A stretch of 6,478 nucleotides of DNA from an uncultured Marinilabiliales bacterium (GCA_937877575.1 CALFIZ010000135.1:1-6478); one strand, 5' to 3'. Positions 1 to 6,478 are shown, counted from the first letter of the stretch. The notes: a model not told the origin generated them from the sequence alone. Made by a program: numbers and translations.

Positions 1-604
1 CGGCACCAAGCCCCGCGAATTTACAACTTACGATTGAATCATGTGATGAAACAGGATTTTCCGATGCATCAAGTGAAAGATTTGTAACATCATCTGTGAT
101 ACCGATTGATATCCCGCTTGTGGCACATGCACAGACAATGGGTATGTTGGGCCCTTGTGCATGAAGGTCTATGGCTACGTTTGAACTTGCTATGTTACAG
201 ATAATACTCGGGATAAGAAAAGGTGACACCCACCTGGGACCTTCATCCCTCATTTTGTTGTTCTCTGAAATTATCGTCCATAAGCCTCCCACACCTGTAC
301 CTATATAAACTCCTAATCTTTCAGGCTCTATCTCCAATTTGCTGTCATTCCATGCTTCGCGTGCAGCTATCATGGCGTATTGTGTGAATTTGTCTGTCCT
401 TTTTACGGTTTGTGCTTCAAGCCCCATTGCAATGGGATCAAAATTCTTTAACTCTGCATCCAACTTTATGTCAATCCTGTCATCTGCAATAGCCTTTATG
501 AAATCGATTCCTGATACTCCATTCTTAAGATTGTTCCAATAATCGACAACATTATTCCCAATAGGGGTCAAAGCTCCAATACCGGTAATAACTACTCTTC
601 TCAT
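1..604 (-). CDS. FabF-like beta-ketoacyl-ACP synthase, N-terminal part (cut by window edge), divergent
   Basis: Partial gene: 201 residues are visible from the ATG at 604-602, and the frame stays open to the window edge. By family it would condense malonyl-ACP with an acyl chain bound to the active-site cysteine, in the cytoplasm, for fatty-acid or polyketide-like synthesis. Seen directly: a typical KAS II start (MRRVVITGIGALTPIGNN), a VKRTDKFTQYAM stretch at 67-78, the glycine-rich IGTGVGG at 101-107, GPRWVSPFLIP at 122-132 and the nucleophile context VCACATSG with Cys160 as the expected catalytic residue. About 40 residues further on, FAGLGA matches the family again. Between them (about 168-192) the usual helix and the 'G..DV..AGG.E' strand are not recognisable and about three residues are missing. 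The catalytic histidines lie outside the window. It could be a specialised condensing enzyme rather than housekeeping FabF, so no symbol is given. Family is confident, exact role is not. Confidence 0.85.
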   Translation of the reverse strand, partial: MRRVVITGIGALTPIGNNVVDYWNNLKNGVSGIDFIKAIADDRIDIKLDAELKNFDPIAMGLEAQTVKRTDKFTQYAMIAAREAWNDSKLEIEPERLGVYIGTGVGGLWTIISENNKMRDEGPRWVSPFLIPSIICNIASSNVAIDLHAQGPNIPIVCACATSGISIGITDDVTNLSLDASENPVSSHDSIVSCKFAGLGA

Positions 605-648
605 ATAGAAAATTTTAAAAAATATTATAAAAAATCAATTCAAACCTA

Positions 649-656
649 CAAAGGTA
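649..656 (-). promoter_or_regulatory. Candidate -7 promoter element (TACCTTTG) for the ketosynthase gene
   Basis: Read on the minus strand this is TACCTTTG, a full match to the Bacteroidetes -7 consensus TAnnTTTG. It lies about 45 bases before the ketosynthase ATG, giving an inferred AT-rich leader of roughly 40 bases. I see no convincing -33 TTTG at the normal spacing, and there is no Shine-Dalgarno before the ATG, which is usual in this phylum. This is a motif match only. Confidence 0.5.
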
Positions 657-696
657 ACAATTTTTCACAATAAATGCCGTTTTGAGAAAAAAAATG

Positions 697-704
697 TAAC
701 TTTG
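697..704 (+). promoter_or_regulatory. Candidate -7 promoter element (TAACTTTG) for the permease-glycosyltransferase unit
   Basis: TAACTTTG followed by C matches the Bacteroidetes -7 consensus TAnnTTTG. It ends only 14 bases before the GTG start at 719, so a start site about 6 bases downstream would leave a leader of only about 8 bases. The nearest upstream TTTG, at 681-684, is only 12 bases away from the element, shorter than the usual spacing to a -33 box, so the -33 half is unsupported. Confidence 0.5.
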
Positions 705-718
705 CAAAAAAACAGATA

Positions 719-2164
719 GTGATAAAACGTCTTGATAGATTCTTGCTTAAGACTTACATAGGTCCTTTTATCTTGACTTTCGTAATAGGGGACTTCATTC
801 TTCTGATGCAGTTTTTCTGGAAATATATCGATGAACTGGTTGGAAAAGGTCTTGGCTTGCCTGTTATCGCAAAACTGACGTTGTATGCTGCAACCACATT
901 TGTCCCTATGGCTCTTCCCATAGGTGTTCTGCTGTCATCACTGATTACATTCGGCAACCTTGGGGAACGCTATGAACTCATCGCTTTGAAGTCTTCAGGC
1001 ATATCACTAAAAAGAATCTTCGCGCCGCTGATAACTTTTACTCTGATTATCAGTTGCTTGTCGGCATATTTCAGTCAAGAGATTTTACCAAAGACGAACC
1101 TGAAATTCCAGTCTGTGTTTTTCGATATCAGACAGAAAAAACTGACCTTCAACCTTGAGGAAGGCGTTTATTATTCAGGGTTGGAAGGATATATGATCCG
1201 TGTTGACGAAAAGGAACCGGATGACAGGACAGTGCGCGGAATCATTGTATATTCGCATAAGGGCAACGCATCGAATAAGATGGTGACTTTAGCCGAATGG
1301 GGAACTATGGATATTGACACCACTACAAGCACTTTAATACTGACGCTGCATAACGGCTATTCGTATGATGACTCATACGGCGCCAACAAAATGAAGGATT
1401 ACCCTTTCAAACGGCTCCATTTTGAAGTCAGTGAAATGCGATTCGACATGTCACAGTTTGATTTGAACCAAACCGACGAGGCAATATACAGCAACAACTA
1501 TAAGAATTTGGTACGCCGCGATTTGGCGGAGAAAATCAGGTATCACGACAGTGTGCTCACCAAAAGGGAGGATGGCTACATGGAACTTGCTGTTAAACGT
1601 TTCGAAACAATAAAGGATACTGCCAATGTCATCAAAAATGCAGATGATGCCGTATACGGGTTTCTCAAAAGTCCTGTATGGGAGAATCTGCCTGACAGTA
1701 TTGACAAGATGTCGATAAGAAATTCGGCTTTGGATAAGGCAAGGGCTGATAAGCAGACTGCCGAACTCAGATACAACACATTGGAATATGAAAGGACGAT
1801 AAATGCCCGCCATCAGACGGAGGACCAATACCGTTATGCAATAGCAGCCGCTTGTCTGATACTGTTTTTGGTAGGAGCGCCTTTGGGAGCGATAATCCGT
1901 AAGGGAGGACTTGGCTTTCCGCTGGTTCTGGCGGTTATCATATTCATATTGTACTATATCATTCTCACTTCGGGTCAGAAATCCGCACTCGAAGGAACCA
2001 TGAGCCCTATACTCGGTATCTGGCTTGCGAATATCATCGTACTTCCTATTGGACTGTTCCTGACGGCGAAAGCTGCCGCCGATGCCCCCGTTGTTGAAAA
2101 GGACTATTGGGTGAAAATATATTTGAAAGTTGTCGGATTTTTCAAAAAAACGAAAAGGAAATGA
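719..2164 (+). CDS. LptF/LptG (YjgP/YjgQ) family permease, inner-membrane LPS-export component
   Basis: 481 residues. Family role: transmembrane half of the LptB2FG transporter, which extracts lipopolysaccharide from the inner membrane and passes it to the periplasmic bridge. Six hydrophobic segments are visible at about 15-33, 55-79, 100-118, 372-393, 399-417 and 429-450, the standard three-plus-three arrangement. The first half carries GNLGERYELIALKSSGISL (79-97), which fits the cytoplasmic coupling region that contacts the LptB ATPase. The second half carries GAPLGAIIRKGGLGFP (386-401). Residues about 119-371 form the periplasmic part: a beta-rich section to about 245, then a charged, helical stretch (about 255-365) that makes it longer than the roughly 360-residue E. 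coli proteins. Long versions are normal in Bacteroidetes. The start is GTG at 719: an in-frame stop lies at 683-685 and no ATG lies between, while LDRFLLKTYIGPF aligns with the family N-terminus. LptF and LptG cannot be told apart here, so no symbol is given. The stop overlaps the next gene's start. Confidence 0.92.
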   Translation: MIKRLDRFLLKTYIGPFILTFVIGDFILLMQFFWKYIDELVGKGLGLPVIAKLTLYAATTFVPMALPIGVLLSSLITFGNLGERYELIALKSSGISLKRIFAPLITFTLIISCLSAYFSQEILPKTNLKFQSVFFDIRQKKLTFNLEEGVYYSGLEGYMIRVDEKEPDDRTVRGIIVYSHKGNASNKMVTLAEWGTMDIDTTTSTLILTLHNGYSYDDSYGANKMKDYPFKRLHFEVSEMRFDMSQFDLNQTDEAIYSNNYKNLVRRDLAEKIRYHDSVLTKREDGYMELAVKRFETIKDTANVIKNADDAVYGFLKSPVWENLPDSIDKMSIRNSALDKARADKQTAELRYNTLEYERTINARHQTEDQYRYAIAAACLILFLVGAPLGAIIRKGGLGFPLVLAVIIFILYYIILTSGQKSALEGTMSPILGIWLANIIVLPIGLFLTAKAAADAPVVEKDYWVKIYLKVVGFFKKTKRK

Positions 2165-3411
2165 ACATACTCTTTTTGTGCAATAAGAATCCATATCCCG
2201 AAAAAGATGGCGGCTGCCTGTGTATGAACGTTTTTATAAAGGAGGCTGTGAGACGCGGATGGTATGTTAAAGTCTTGGCTGTCAACTCCAAAAAGAACTT
2301 TGTCAATGCCGTGGATATCCCGGAGGAATATAGGGGAAAGACTCATTATGAGAACGTGTTTATGGACATGACTGTGAAACCGTGGTCGTTTCTTGCGACT
2401 TATCTGAATGGCCGTTCACCGCATATAACACGTTTCATATCAGTTGAATACAAAAAACGTCTTGTTGAAATTCTCAAAGAGACAAAATTCGATGTGGTAA
2501 GAATAGAATCCATATTTATGATGCCATATATCGATACCGTTCGTGAATATTCTGACGCTATTGTGGATTTAAGGACACATAACGTTGAGAATCTGATTTG
2601 GAAAAGGCTTCGAAATGCGGCTGCTAATCCTGTAAAGAAACTGTTGTATGACCATGTGGCTTCAACTCTCGAAAAATATGAATTGAATGTGATACATGCT
2701 CCTGACTGCATATCTGCCATTTCTGAGATCGATGCTGAGTGGTTTAGGGAGAAGTTGCAGGACAAGCCTCGTTTTCAGTTGCATCCGCTTGATTTTGTAA
2801 AGTCAAGTGGTAAACATCCTGTCAAAGTTAGTGTTGTTCCGTTCGGTCTTGACATTCAGAACATTTCGCTTCATGAGGATATAATGCCTGAGCCGGATTC
2901 ACTTTTTTATATCGGCGCAATGAACTGGATACCCAACCAAGAAGGTGTGGAGTGGTTTCTTACGCATGTGTGGCCGCTTGTCCATCAGAAAATGCCACAG
3001 CTTAAATTTTATGTCGCAGGCCGAAATATGCCGCAGTCGCTAATTGACAGTCATCCTGAAAATGTGGTTGTGGTGGGGGAAGTGGATGATGCTCACGAAT
3101 TTATGCGTTCCAAGGGAATAATGATTGTGCCTCTGCTTTCGGGCAGTGGCGTGCGTGTCAAAATAATAGAAGGGCTATCCATGTCGAAAGCGATAGTCAC
3201 CACATCTGTCGGTGCCGAAGGCATATCTGTGGCCGACGGTCACGATATAATGATTGCCGACAAACCTGAGGAAATGGCTGCATCAATAGTCGGATTGGCT
3301 GAAAATCCTGCGTTAGTGAAGAATATTGAAACTCATGCCTTTGAGACGGCACAACGCTATGATGTACGATCTATCTTCTCAAATTGGCTTGAATTTATCG
3401 GTCGCTCTTGA
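2161..3411 (+). CDS. GT4-family (GT-B fold) glycosyltransferase
   Basis: 416 residues. By family it transfers a sugar from a nucleotide-sugar donor to a lipid- or glycan-bound acceptor at the cytoplasmic membrane; donor and acceptor cannot be read from sequence. The N-terminal Rossmann domain opens with MNILFLCNKNPYPEKDGG, the glycine-rich acceptor loop of this family. RTHNVENLIWKR at 138-149 is typical of Bacteroidetes members. The C-terminal donor domain begins near VVPFGLDI (225-232) and LFYIGAMNWIPNQEGVEWF (248-266). It contains GEVDDAHEFM (306-315) and the nucleotide-sugar site SGSGVRVKIIEG (327-338) followed by VTTSVGAEGI (346-355), with Glu337 and Glu353 as likely key acids. Residues about 199-222 look like a poorly conserved insert between domains. 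The ATG at 2161 overlaps the permease stop (ATGA), so I prefer it to an in-frame ATG at 2107 that would add 18 non-family residues. AAGGAA directly before the ATG is too close for a normal ribosome site, so coupling is likely. Confidence 0.92.
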   Translation: MNILFLCNKNPYPEKDGGCLCMNVFIKEAVRRGWYVKVLAVNSKKNFVNAVDIPEEYRGKTHYENVFMDMTVKPWSFLATYLNGRSPHITRFISVEYKKRLVEILKETKFDVVRIESIFMMPYIDTVREYSDAIVDLRTHNVENLIWKRLRNAAANPVKKLLYDHVASTLEKYELNVIHAPDCISAISEIDAEWFREKLQDKPRFQLHPLDFVKSSGKHPVKVSVVPFGLDIQNISLHEDIMPEPDSLFYIGAMNWIPNQEGVEWFLTHVWPLVHQKMPQLKFYVAGRNMPQSLIDSHPENVVVVGEVDDAHEFMRSKGIMIVPLLSGSGVRVKIIEGLSMSKAIVTTSVGAEGISVADGHDIMIADKPEEMAASIVGLAENPALVKNIETHAFETAQRYDVRSIFSNWLEFIGRS

Positions 3412-3421
3412 CAGTTGAAGC

Positions 3422-3450
3422 CATGCGCCGCTGTTTCCGGCGATGCTTTT
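3422..3450 (+). terminator. Possible intrinsic terminator after the glycosyltransferase
   Basis: CGCCG (3426-3430) pairs with CGGCG (3438-3442) across a 7-base loop. With one bulged G at 3425, CAT (3422-3424) also pairs with ATG (3443-3445), giving about 8 base pairs. The stem is followed by C and four T on the plus strand, starting 10 bases after the stop codon. The T-run is short. On the minus strand the same hairpin is not followed by T, so it would not serve the converging transporter gene. Confidence 0.4.
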
Positions 3451-3478
3451 ACTGCAGAGGCGATTGGGTCGGAAAATT

Positions 3479-4828
3479 TTATCTGATGTTAAATACAAGT
3501 CGTCCGACTATGATAGTCACGATGGCAAGCGGAGCAATGTATTTTATGATGAAGAAGATGACGTTTTTGAGTGCTATTTTCATTGTGCCCTGATTTGTGA
3601 GTTCGTCAATGAATGCATCTTTCTTCAGTTTCCAACCGATGAAAACTGTTATCAGCAGTCCGCCAACAGGCATAAGAATGTTTGCGGTAAGATTGTCAAG
3701 GATGTCGAAGAAAGGCATCTTTCCGATAACAAAATGTGAGTTGTCCTGCAGGCTGACTGTTGCAAGCAATCCGATAATCAGTGAGCCTACGGCACACCAT
3801 ACTGTTGCTTTTTTCCGTTTTATGCCGTGCTCTTCTACGAAGTATGCCACTGAAGCCTCAAGCAGGGATATTGTTGAAGTCAGTGCGGCAATGGCAAGCA
3901 GTATGAAAAATATCAGGCAGAATATATAACCGCCTGCCATCTGGTTGAATATCAGCGGTAAAGTGTTGAATGCGAGACCGGCGCCTGCTTTCGGACTGAT
4001 TCCCATCGAAAAGGCGGCTGGGAATATTGTTACTCCGGCAAGAATTGCGACTAATGTGTCGGTCATAACCACAGAGGTGGAGGAGGTCAGCAGGTTGTCG
4101 TTCTTGTTGATATATGAGCCGTAAGTTATCTGTACTCCCATCCCTACGCTAAGCGAGAAAAAGGCCTGCCCCAATGCGCTGATACATACTTCCGGGGTTA
4201 TCTTGCTGAAATCCGGTTTGAAGAAAAATCTTAATCCCTCCGTTGTGTTCGGGAGGGTCAGTGACTTGACACACAATATGATAAGTATTGCAAACAACAT
4301 GGGCATCAGCACTTTTGCGAATTTCTCAATGCCTTTTTCAATACCTCTCAGTACTATAAATGCGGTAAGGGTGATAAACAACGTCTGCCAGATGAAAGGC
4401 CTGAAGGAGTTGTTGAAGTCGGTCATGCCTTGTTCTATTTCGGAGATGCTTTTTCCGTGATAGAAATTTATCAGTGACTTGTAGATGCTTTCGAGTGTCC
4501 ATCCGGCAATTGTAGAGTAGAATGCCAGGATGAGGAAAGAGCTTATTACGCCAACGAATCCGACCACAGGCCATGCGGTTTTTGGGGCAAGTGTCTTGAA
4601 TGCACCTACAGTATTCTTATGTGAGCGTCTTCCGATGATGAATTCCGACAGCATAAGGGGAATGCCGAGAAACACTATTATAAGAAGATAGACGATGAGA
4701 AAGGCACCTCCGCCATTTTCGCCGGCTTCGCAGGGGAAGCGGTAGATGTTTCCTAATCCGACCGCCGAACCGGCTGCCGCTGCAATAACTCCGAATTTTG
4801 ACCCGAAATTTTCACGTTGTTTTTCCAT
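3479..4828 (-). CDS. Sodium-dependent transporter, neurotransmitter:sodium symporter (NSS/SNF, LeuT-fold) family
   Basis: 449 residues, a normal length for bacterial NSS proteins, with about 11 hydrophobic segments. The family imports amino acids or related amines by symport with Na+ across the inner membrane; the substrate cannot be deduced here. TM1 carries GSAVGLGNIYRFPCEAGENG (20-39), the unwound substrate and sodium-binding helix. Its Ala22, Val23 and Asn27 fall at the same numbers as the LeuT sodium ligands. TM6 carries FFSLSVGMGVQITYGSYI (223-240), with Ser225 where LeuT has Thr254. TM8 carries AALTSTISLLEASVAYF (314-330), with Thr317-Ser318 matching the second sodium site. In TM7 (MTDTLVAILAG, 255-265) Asp257 aligns with LeuT Asn286, while the LeuT Glu290 position is Ala261; this is discussed in the findings. 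The ATG lies 9 bases after the hisS stop with no Shine-Dalgarno, so the gene is probably co-transcribed with hisS as the last gene of its unit. Confidence 0.93.
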   Translation of the reverse strand: MEKQRENFGSKFGVIAAAAGSAVGLGNIYRFPCEAGENGGGAFLIVYLLIIVFLGIPLMLSEFIIGRRSHKNTVGAFKTLAPKTAWPVVGFVGVISSFLILAFYSTIAGWTLESIYKSLINFYHGKSISEIEQGMTDFNNSFRPFIWQTLFITLTAFIVLRGIEKGIEKFAKVLMPMLFAILIILCVKSLTLPNTTEGLRFFFKPDFSKITPEVCISALGQAFFSLSVGMGVQITYGSYINKNDNLLTSSTSVVMTDTLVAILAGVTIFPAAFSMGISPKAGAGLAFNTLPLIFNQMAGGYIFCLIFFILLAIAALTSTISLLEASVAYFVEEHGIKRKKATVWCAVGSLIIGLLATVSLQDNSHFVIGKMPFFDILDNLTANILMPVGGLLITVFIGWKLKKDAFIDELTNQGTMKIALKNVIFFIIKYIAPLAIVTIIVGRLVFNIR

Positions 4829-4837
4829 ATTTGACTG

Positions 4838-6202
4838 TTAGTTGTTTTTTGTCAGCAGTGAAACAAATTCATCTTTGCCGACGGTGTTTTGGTTACCGTT
4901 AATCATGTTTTTCACTGATACACAGTTTTTTGCGATTTCATCTTCGCCGGCGATGATGACAAACGGTATTCCGCGTTTATTGGCATATTCCATCTGTTTC
5001 CTGAATTTTACCGAATCAGGATACAATTCGGAGTTGATGCCTTCATGACGCAGTTTGCTGATTAGCGGCAGGCAATATCTTGCTTCCTTGTCGCCGAGGT
5101 TGACGAAAAGCACCTGTGTGGTCTGTGTGCTTTTTTCAGGGAACAGATTGAGTTCGTTCATGACGTCGTATATGCGTTCCGCACCGAATGATACACCTAC
5201 TCCGGAGACGTCCGGCAAACCGAATATTGAGGTAAGGTTGTCATAACGTCCGCCGCCGCAGATGCTGCCAATAACGGTATCAGCTGATTTCACCTCGATG
5301 ATGGCACCGGTATAATAGTTCAGACCGCGGGCAAGAGTGAGGTCGAGTTCAAGCGGAGCCGTGGCGTTTGGACAATCTTCGAGCAGACTGAATATGGCTT
5401 CTGTTTCCTCAATGCCCTTTAAGCCTTCTTCATTGTCTTTCAGAATTTCTTTCAGTGATGCAAGTTTGGTCCTGTTGTCACCTGCAAGGGTTAGGATAGG
5501 AGTAAGTCTGTTTATCCCTTCATCTTCAATGCCTTTGTCTCTCAGCTCCGCAATTACGTTGTCGTATCCTATTTTATCCATTTTGTCAATTGCAACGGTG
5601 ATGTCGGTAAGTTTGTCGCTATATCCGATAAAAGAAGCTATCCCGCTCAGAATCTTTCTATTGTTTAGTTTGATTATTATGTTGATTTTCAATGCTTTGA
5701 ATACATCGTTAATCATCATGATCAGTTCTGTTTCATTAAGCATTGAAGTGGTTCCGATTACATCCACATCGCACTGGTAGAATTCTCTGTAGCGACCTTT
5801 CTGGGGACGGTCGGCACGCCACACCGGTTGCATCTGATAGCGTTTGAAAGGGAACACGATATCGTTGCGGTACATTGTGACGTATCTTGCAAACGGCACT
5901 GTAAGGTCATATCTCAGCCCTTTTTCGGAAATCTTGTGCATCAGTTTTATTGATGAGCTTTTGTCTTCATCGGTGGTGCTTGCCAGAAAGTCACCCGAGT
6001 TGAGTATTTTGAACAGAAGTTTGTCGCCCTCGTCACCGTATTTGCCCATCAGGGTTGACAGGTTTTCCATTGATGGCGTTTCTAACGGTTTATAGCCGTA
6101 TAGGTTGAAAATTGACTTTATGGTGTCGAAGATGTAGTTGCGTTTTATCATCGTTTCCGGTGAGAAATCGCGTGTTCCTTTTGGTATTGATGGTTTCGTC
6201 AT
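4838..6202 (-). CDS. hisS: Histidyl-tRNA synthetase (HisRS, class II)
   Basis: 454 residues; charges tRNA-His with histidine using ATP in the cytoplasm, an essential step of translation. The class II core is intact. KGTRDFSP (8-15) leads into motif 1, and YDLTVPFARY (98-107) contributes to the histidine pocket. Motif 2 is FKRYQMQPVWRAD...GRYREFYQCDVDVIG (119-150), with Arg129 as the expected ATP-contacting arginine. The HisA signature is ARGLNYYTGAI (291-301); Arg292 matches the catalytic arginine, and Asn295 stands where many HisRS have Asp. Motif 3 spans GGGRYDNL (316-323) to GVGVSFGAERI (334-344). The C-terminal anticodon-binding domain (about 361-454) includes VLFVNLGDKEA, LYPDSVKFRKQMEYANKRGI and FVIIAGEDE. 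The YDLTVP form and the longer segment near 68-95 place it in the eukaryote/archaea-like HisRS branch, as is usual in Bacteroidetes, rather than the E. coli-like branch. Its ATG overlaps the stop of the upstream glycosyltransferase (ATGA), and the transporter gene follows 9 bases after its stop. Confidence 0.97.
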   Translation of the reverse strand: MTKPSIPKGTRDFSPETMIKRNYIFDTIKSIFNLYGYKPLETPSMENLSTLMGKYGDEGDKLLFKILNSGDFLASTTDEDKSSSIKLMHKISEKGLRYDLTVPFARYVTMYRNDIVFPFKRYQMQPVWRADRPQKGRYREFYQCDVDVIGTTSMLNETELIMMINDVFKALKINIIIKLNNRKILSGIASFIGYSDKLTDITVAIDKMDKIGYDNVIAELRDKGIEDEGINRLTPILTLAGDNRTKLASLKEILKDNEEGLKGIEETEAIFSLLEDCPNATAPLELDLTLARGLNYYTGAIIEVKSADTVIGSICGGGRYDNLTSIFGLPDVSGVGVSFGAERIYDVMNELNLFPEKSTQTTQVLFVNLGDKEARYCLPLISKLRHEGINSELYPDSVKFRKQMEYANKRGIPFVIIAGEDEIAKNCVSVKNMINGNQNTVGKDEFVSLLTKNN

Positions 6203-6478
6203 ATTTGTGTTTTTGTATGAAGAGATGCATCATGTTGCGTCTCTGCAATAAGGTGATTTATGGTTTGTCCGACGTTTTGCCAGTTGTAGGTTTTGTGGAC
6301 GAACCGGCAGCCGTTATCGGCTATCTGTCGGGCTAAGTTATTGTCGTTAAGCAGTCTTATTATGTTGTTGGCAAGTGAGCCGGCATCATCGCCGATTAGA
6401 ATCCCAGTGTTGTCGGCAGCCTTGAGTGAGTTGTTGGCGAGCGAGGTGGTGATGCATGGGAGAGGCATTGCCATGGCT
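6199..6478 (-). CDS. Glycosyltransferase (GT4/group 1), C-terminal fragment cut by window edge
   Basis: Only the last 92 residues are visible; the frame is open to the window edge, so the true start lies outside and the internal ATG near 6474 is not the start. The fragment begins with AMAMPLPCITTSLANNSL, the end of the GT4 donor-site loop that normally reads 'EAMA.G.P.I.T..A...'. It continues with GILIGDDAGSLANNIIRLL, a standard donor-domain helix region, and ends with the family's usual C-terminal helix (YNWQNVGQTINHLI). A short polar tail (AETQHDASLHTKTQI) follows. By family it would add a sugar to a surface glycan or lipid precursor at the inner membrane; donor and acceptor are unknown. 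It is the most upstream visible gene of the unit with hisS and the transporter, and its TGA overlaps the hisS ATG. The family call rests on a short stretch but is typical. Confidence 0.85.
   Translation of the reverse strand, partial: AMAMPLPCITTSLANNSLKAADNTGILIGDDAGSLANNIIRLLNDNNLARQIADNGCRFVHKTYNWQNVGQTINHLIAETQHDASLHTKTQI

Noticed and set aside
339..542. A 67-codon plus-strand frame with a hydrophobic N-terminus resembling a signal peptide
   Set aside because: It is antisense to the ketosynthase, which has clear family motifs across the same bases.
2107..2160. Upstream ATG that would extend the glycosyltransferase by 18 residues
   Set aside because: The added residues (MGENIFESCRIFQKNEKE) are a shadow of the permease C-terminus, and the family N-terminus begins exactly at MNILFLCNKN from the ATG at 2161.
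1451..2194. A 247-codon open frame on the minus strand opposite the permease
   Set aside because: It lies antisense to a well-supported gene, and its translation has no family motif, no plausible start context and a composition typical of shadow frames.
3443..3739. A 98-codon plus-strand frame crossing the convergent spacer into the transporter
   Set aside because: It is almost entirely antisense to the transporter C-terminus, with no ribosome site and no recognisable protein features.
4236..4257. Inverted repeat CCCTCC / GGAGGG with a 10-base loop
   Set aside because: It lies inside the transporter coding region with no T-run and encodes ordinary residues (LPNTTEGL), so it is probably chance.
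5337..5780. A 147-codon Ser/Leu-rich plus-strand frame that resembles a membrane protein
   Set aside because: It is the antisense of hisS codons, and the Ser/Leu bias is what a reversed Glu/Asp/Lys-rich gene produces.

Overview
The window looks like a chromosomal stretch from a Bacteroidetes bacterium, most likely Bacteroidales. The basis is protein style: a long LptF/LptG-type permease with a GAPLGAIIRKGG motif, a histidyl-tRNA synthetase of the YDLTVPFARY / RGLNYYTG type, and a GT4 glycosyltransferase with an RTHNVENLIW motif. Moderate-to-low GC, AT-rich leaders, near absence of Shine-Dalgarno sequences and two good matches to the Bacteroidetes -7 element TAnnTTTG agree. Genus cannot be fixed from the sequence alone.

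Layout: (1) bases 1-604, minus strand: the N-terminal half of a divergent FabF-like beta-ketoacyl-ACP synthase, cut by the window edge. (2) 605-718: a 114-bp AT-rich divergent intergenic region with one candidate promoter for each direction. (3) 719-3411, plus strand: a two-gene unit, an LptF/LptG-family permease followed by a GT4 glycosyltransferase, joined by an ATGA stop/start overlap. (4) 3412-3478: a short convergent spacer with a hairpin plus T-run that may terminate the plus-strand unit. (5) 3479-6478, minus strand: a tight three-gene unit read right to left. It consists of a glycosyltransferase C-terminus (cut by the window edge), hisS (again an ATGA overlap), and an NSS-family sodium-dependent transporter starting 9 bp after hisS.

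Functionally the left part is consistent with envelope lipid and glycan work: an acyl-chain-building condensing enzyme, an LPS-export permease and a glycosyltransferase. The right part mixes a glycosyltransferase with a housekeeping tRNA synthetase and an amino-acid-type transporter, probably a co-transcribed run rather than one pathway. I see no tRNA, rRNA, CRISPR array, insertion sequence, phage gene or toxin-antitoxin pair. The window is mostly ordinary core genome, and I found no convincing undescribed system. The most unusual point is the ketosynthase, which keeps its active-site cysteine but has lost recognisable similarity in the segment right after it.
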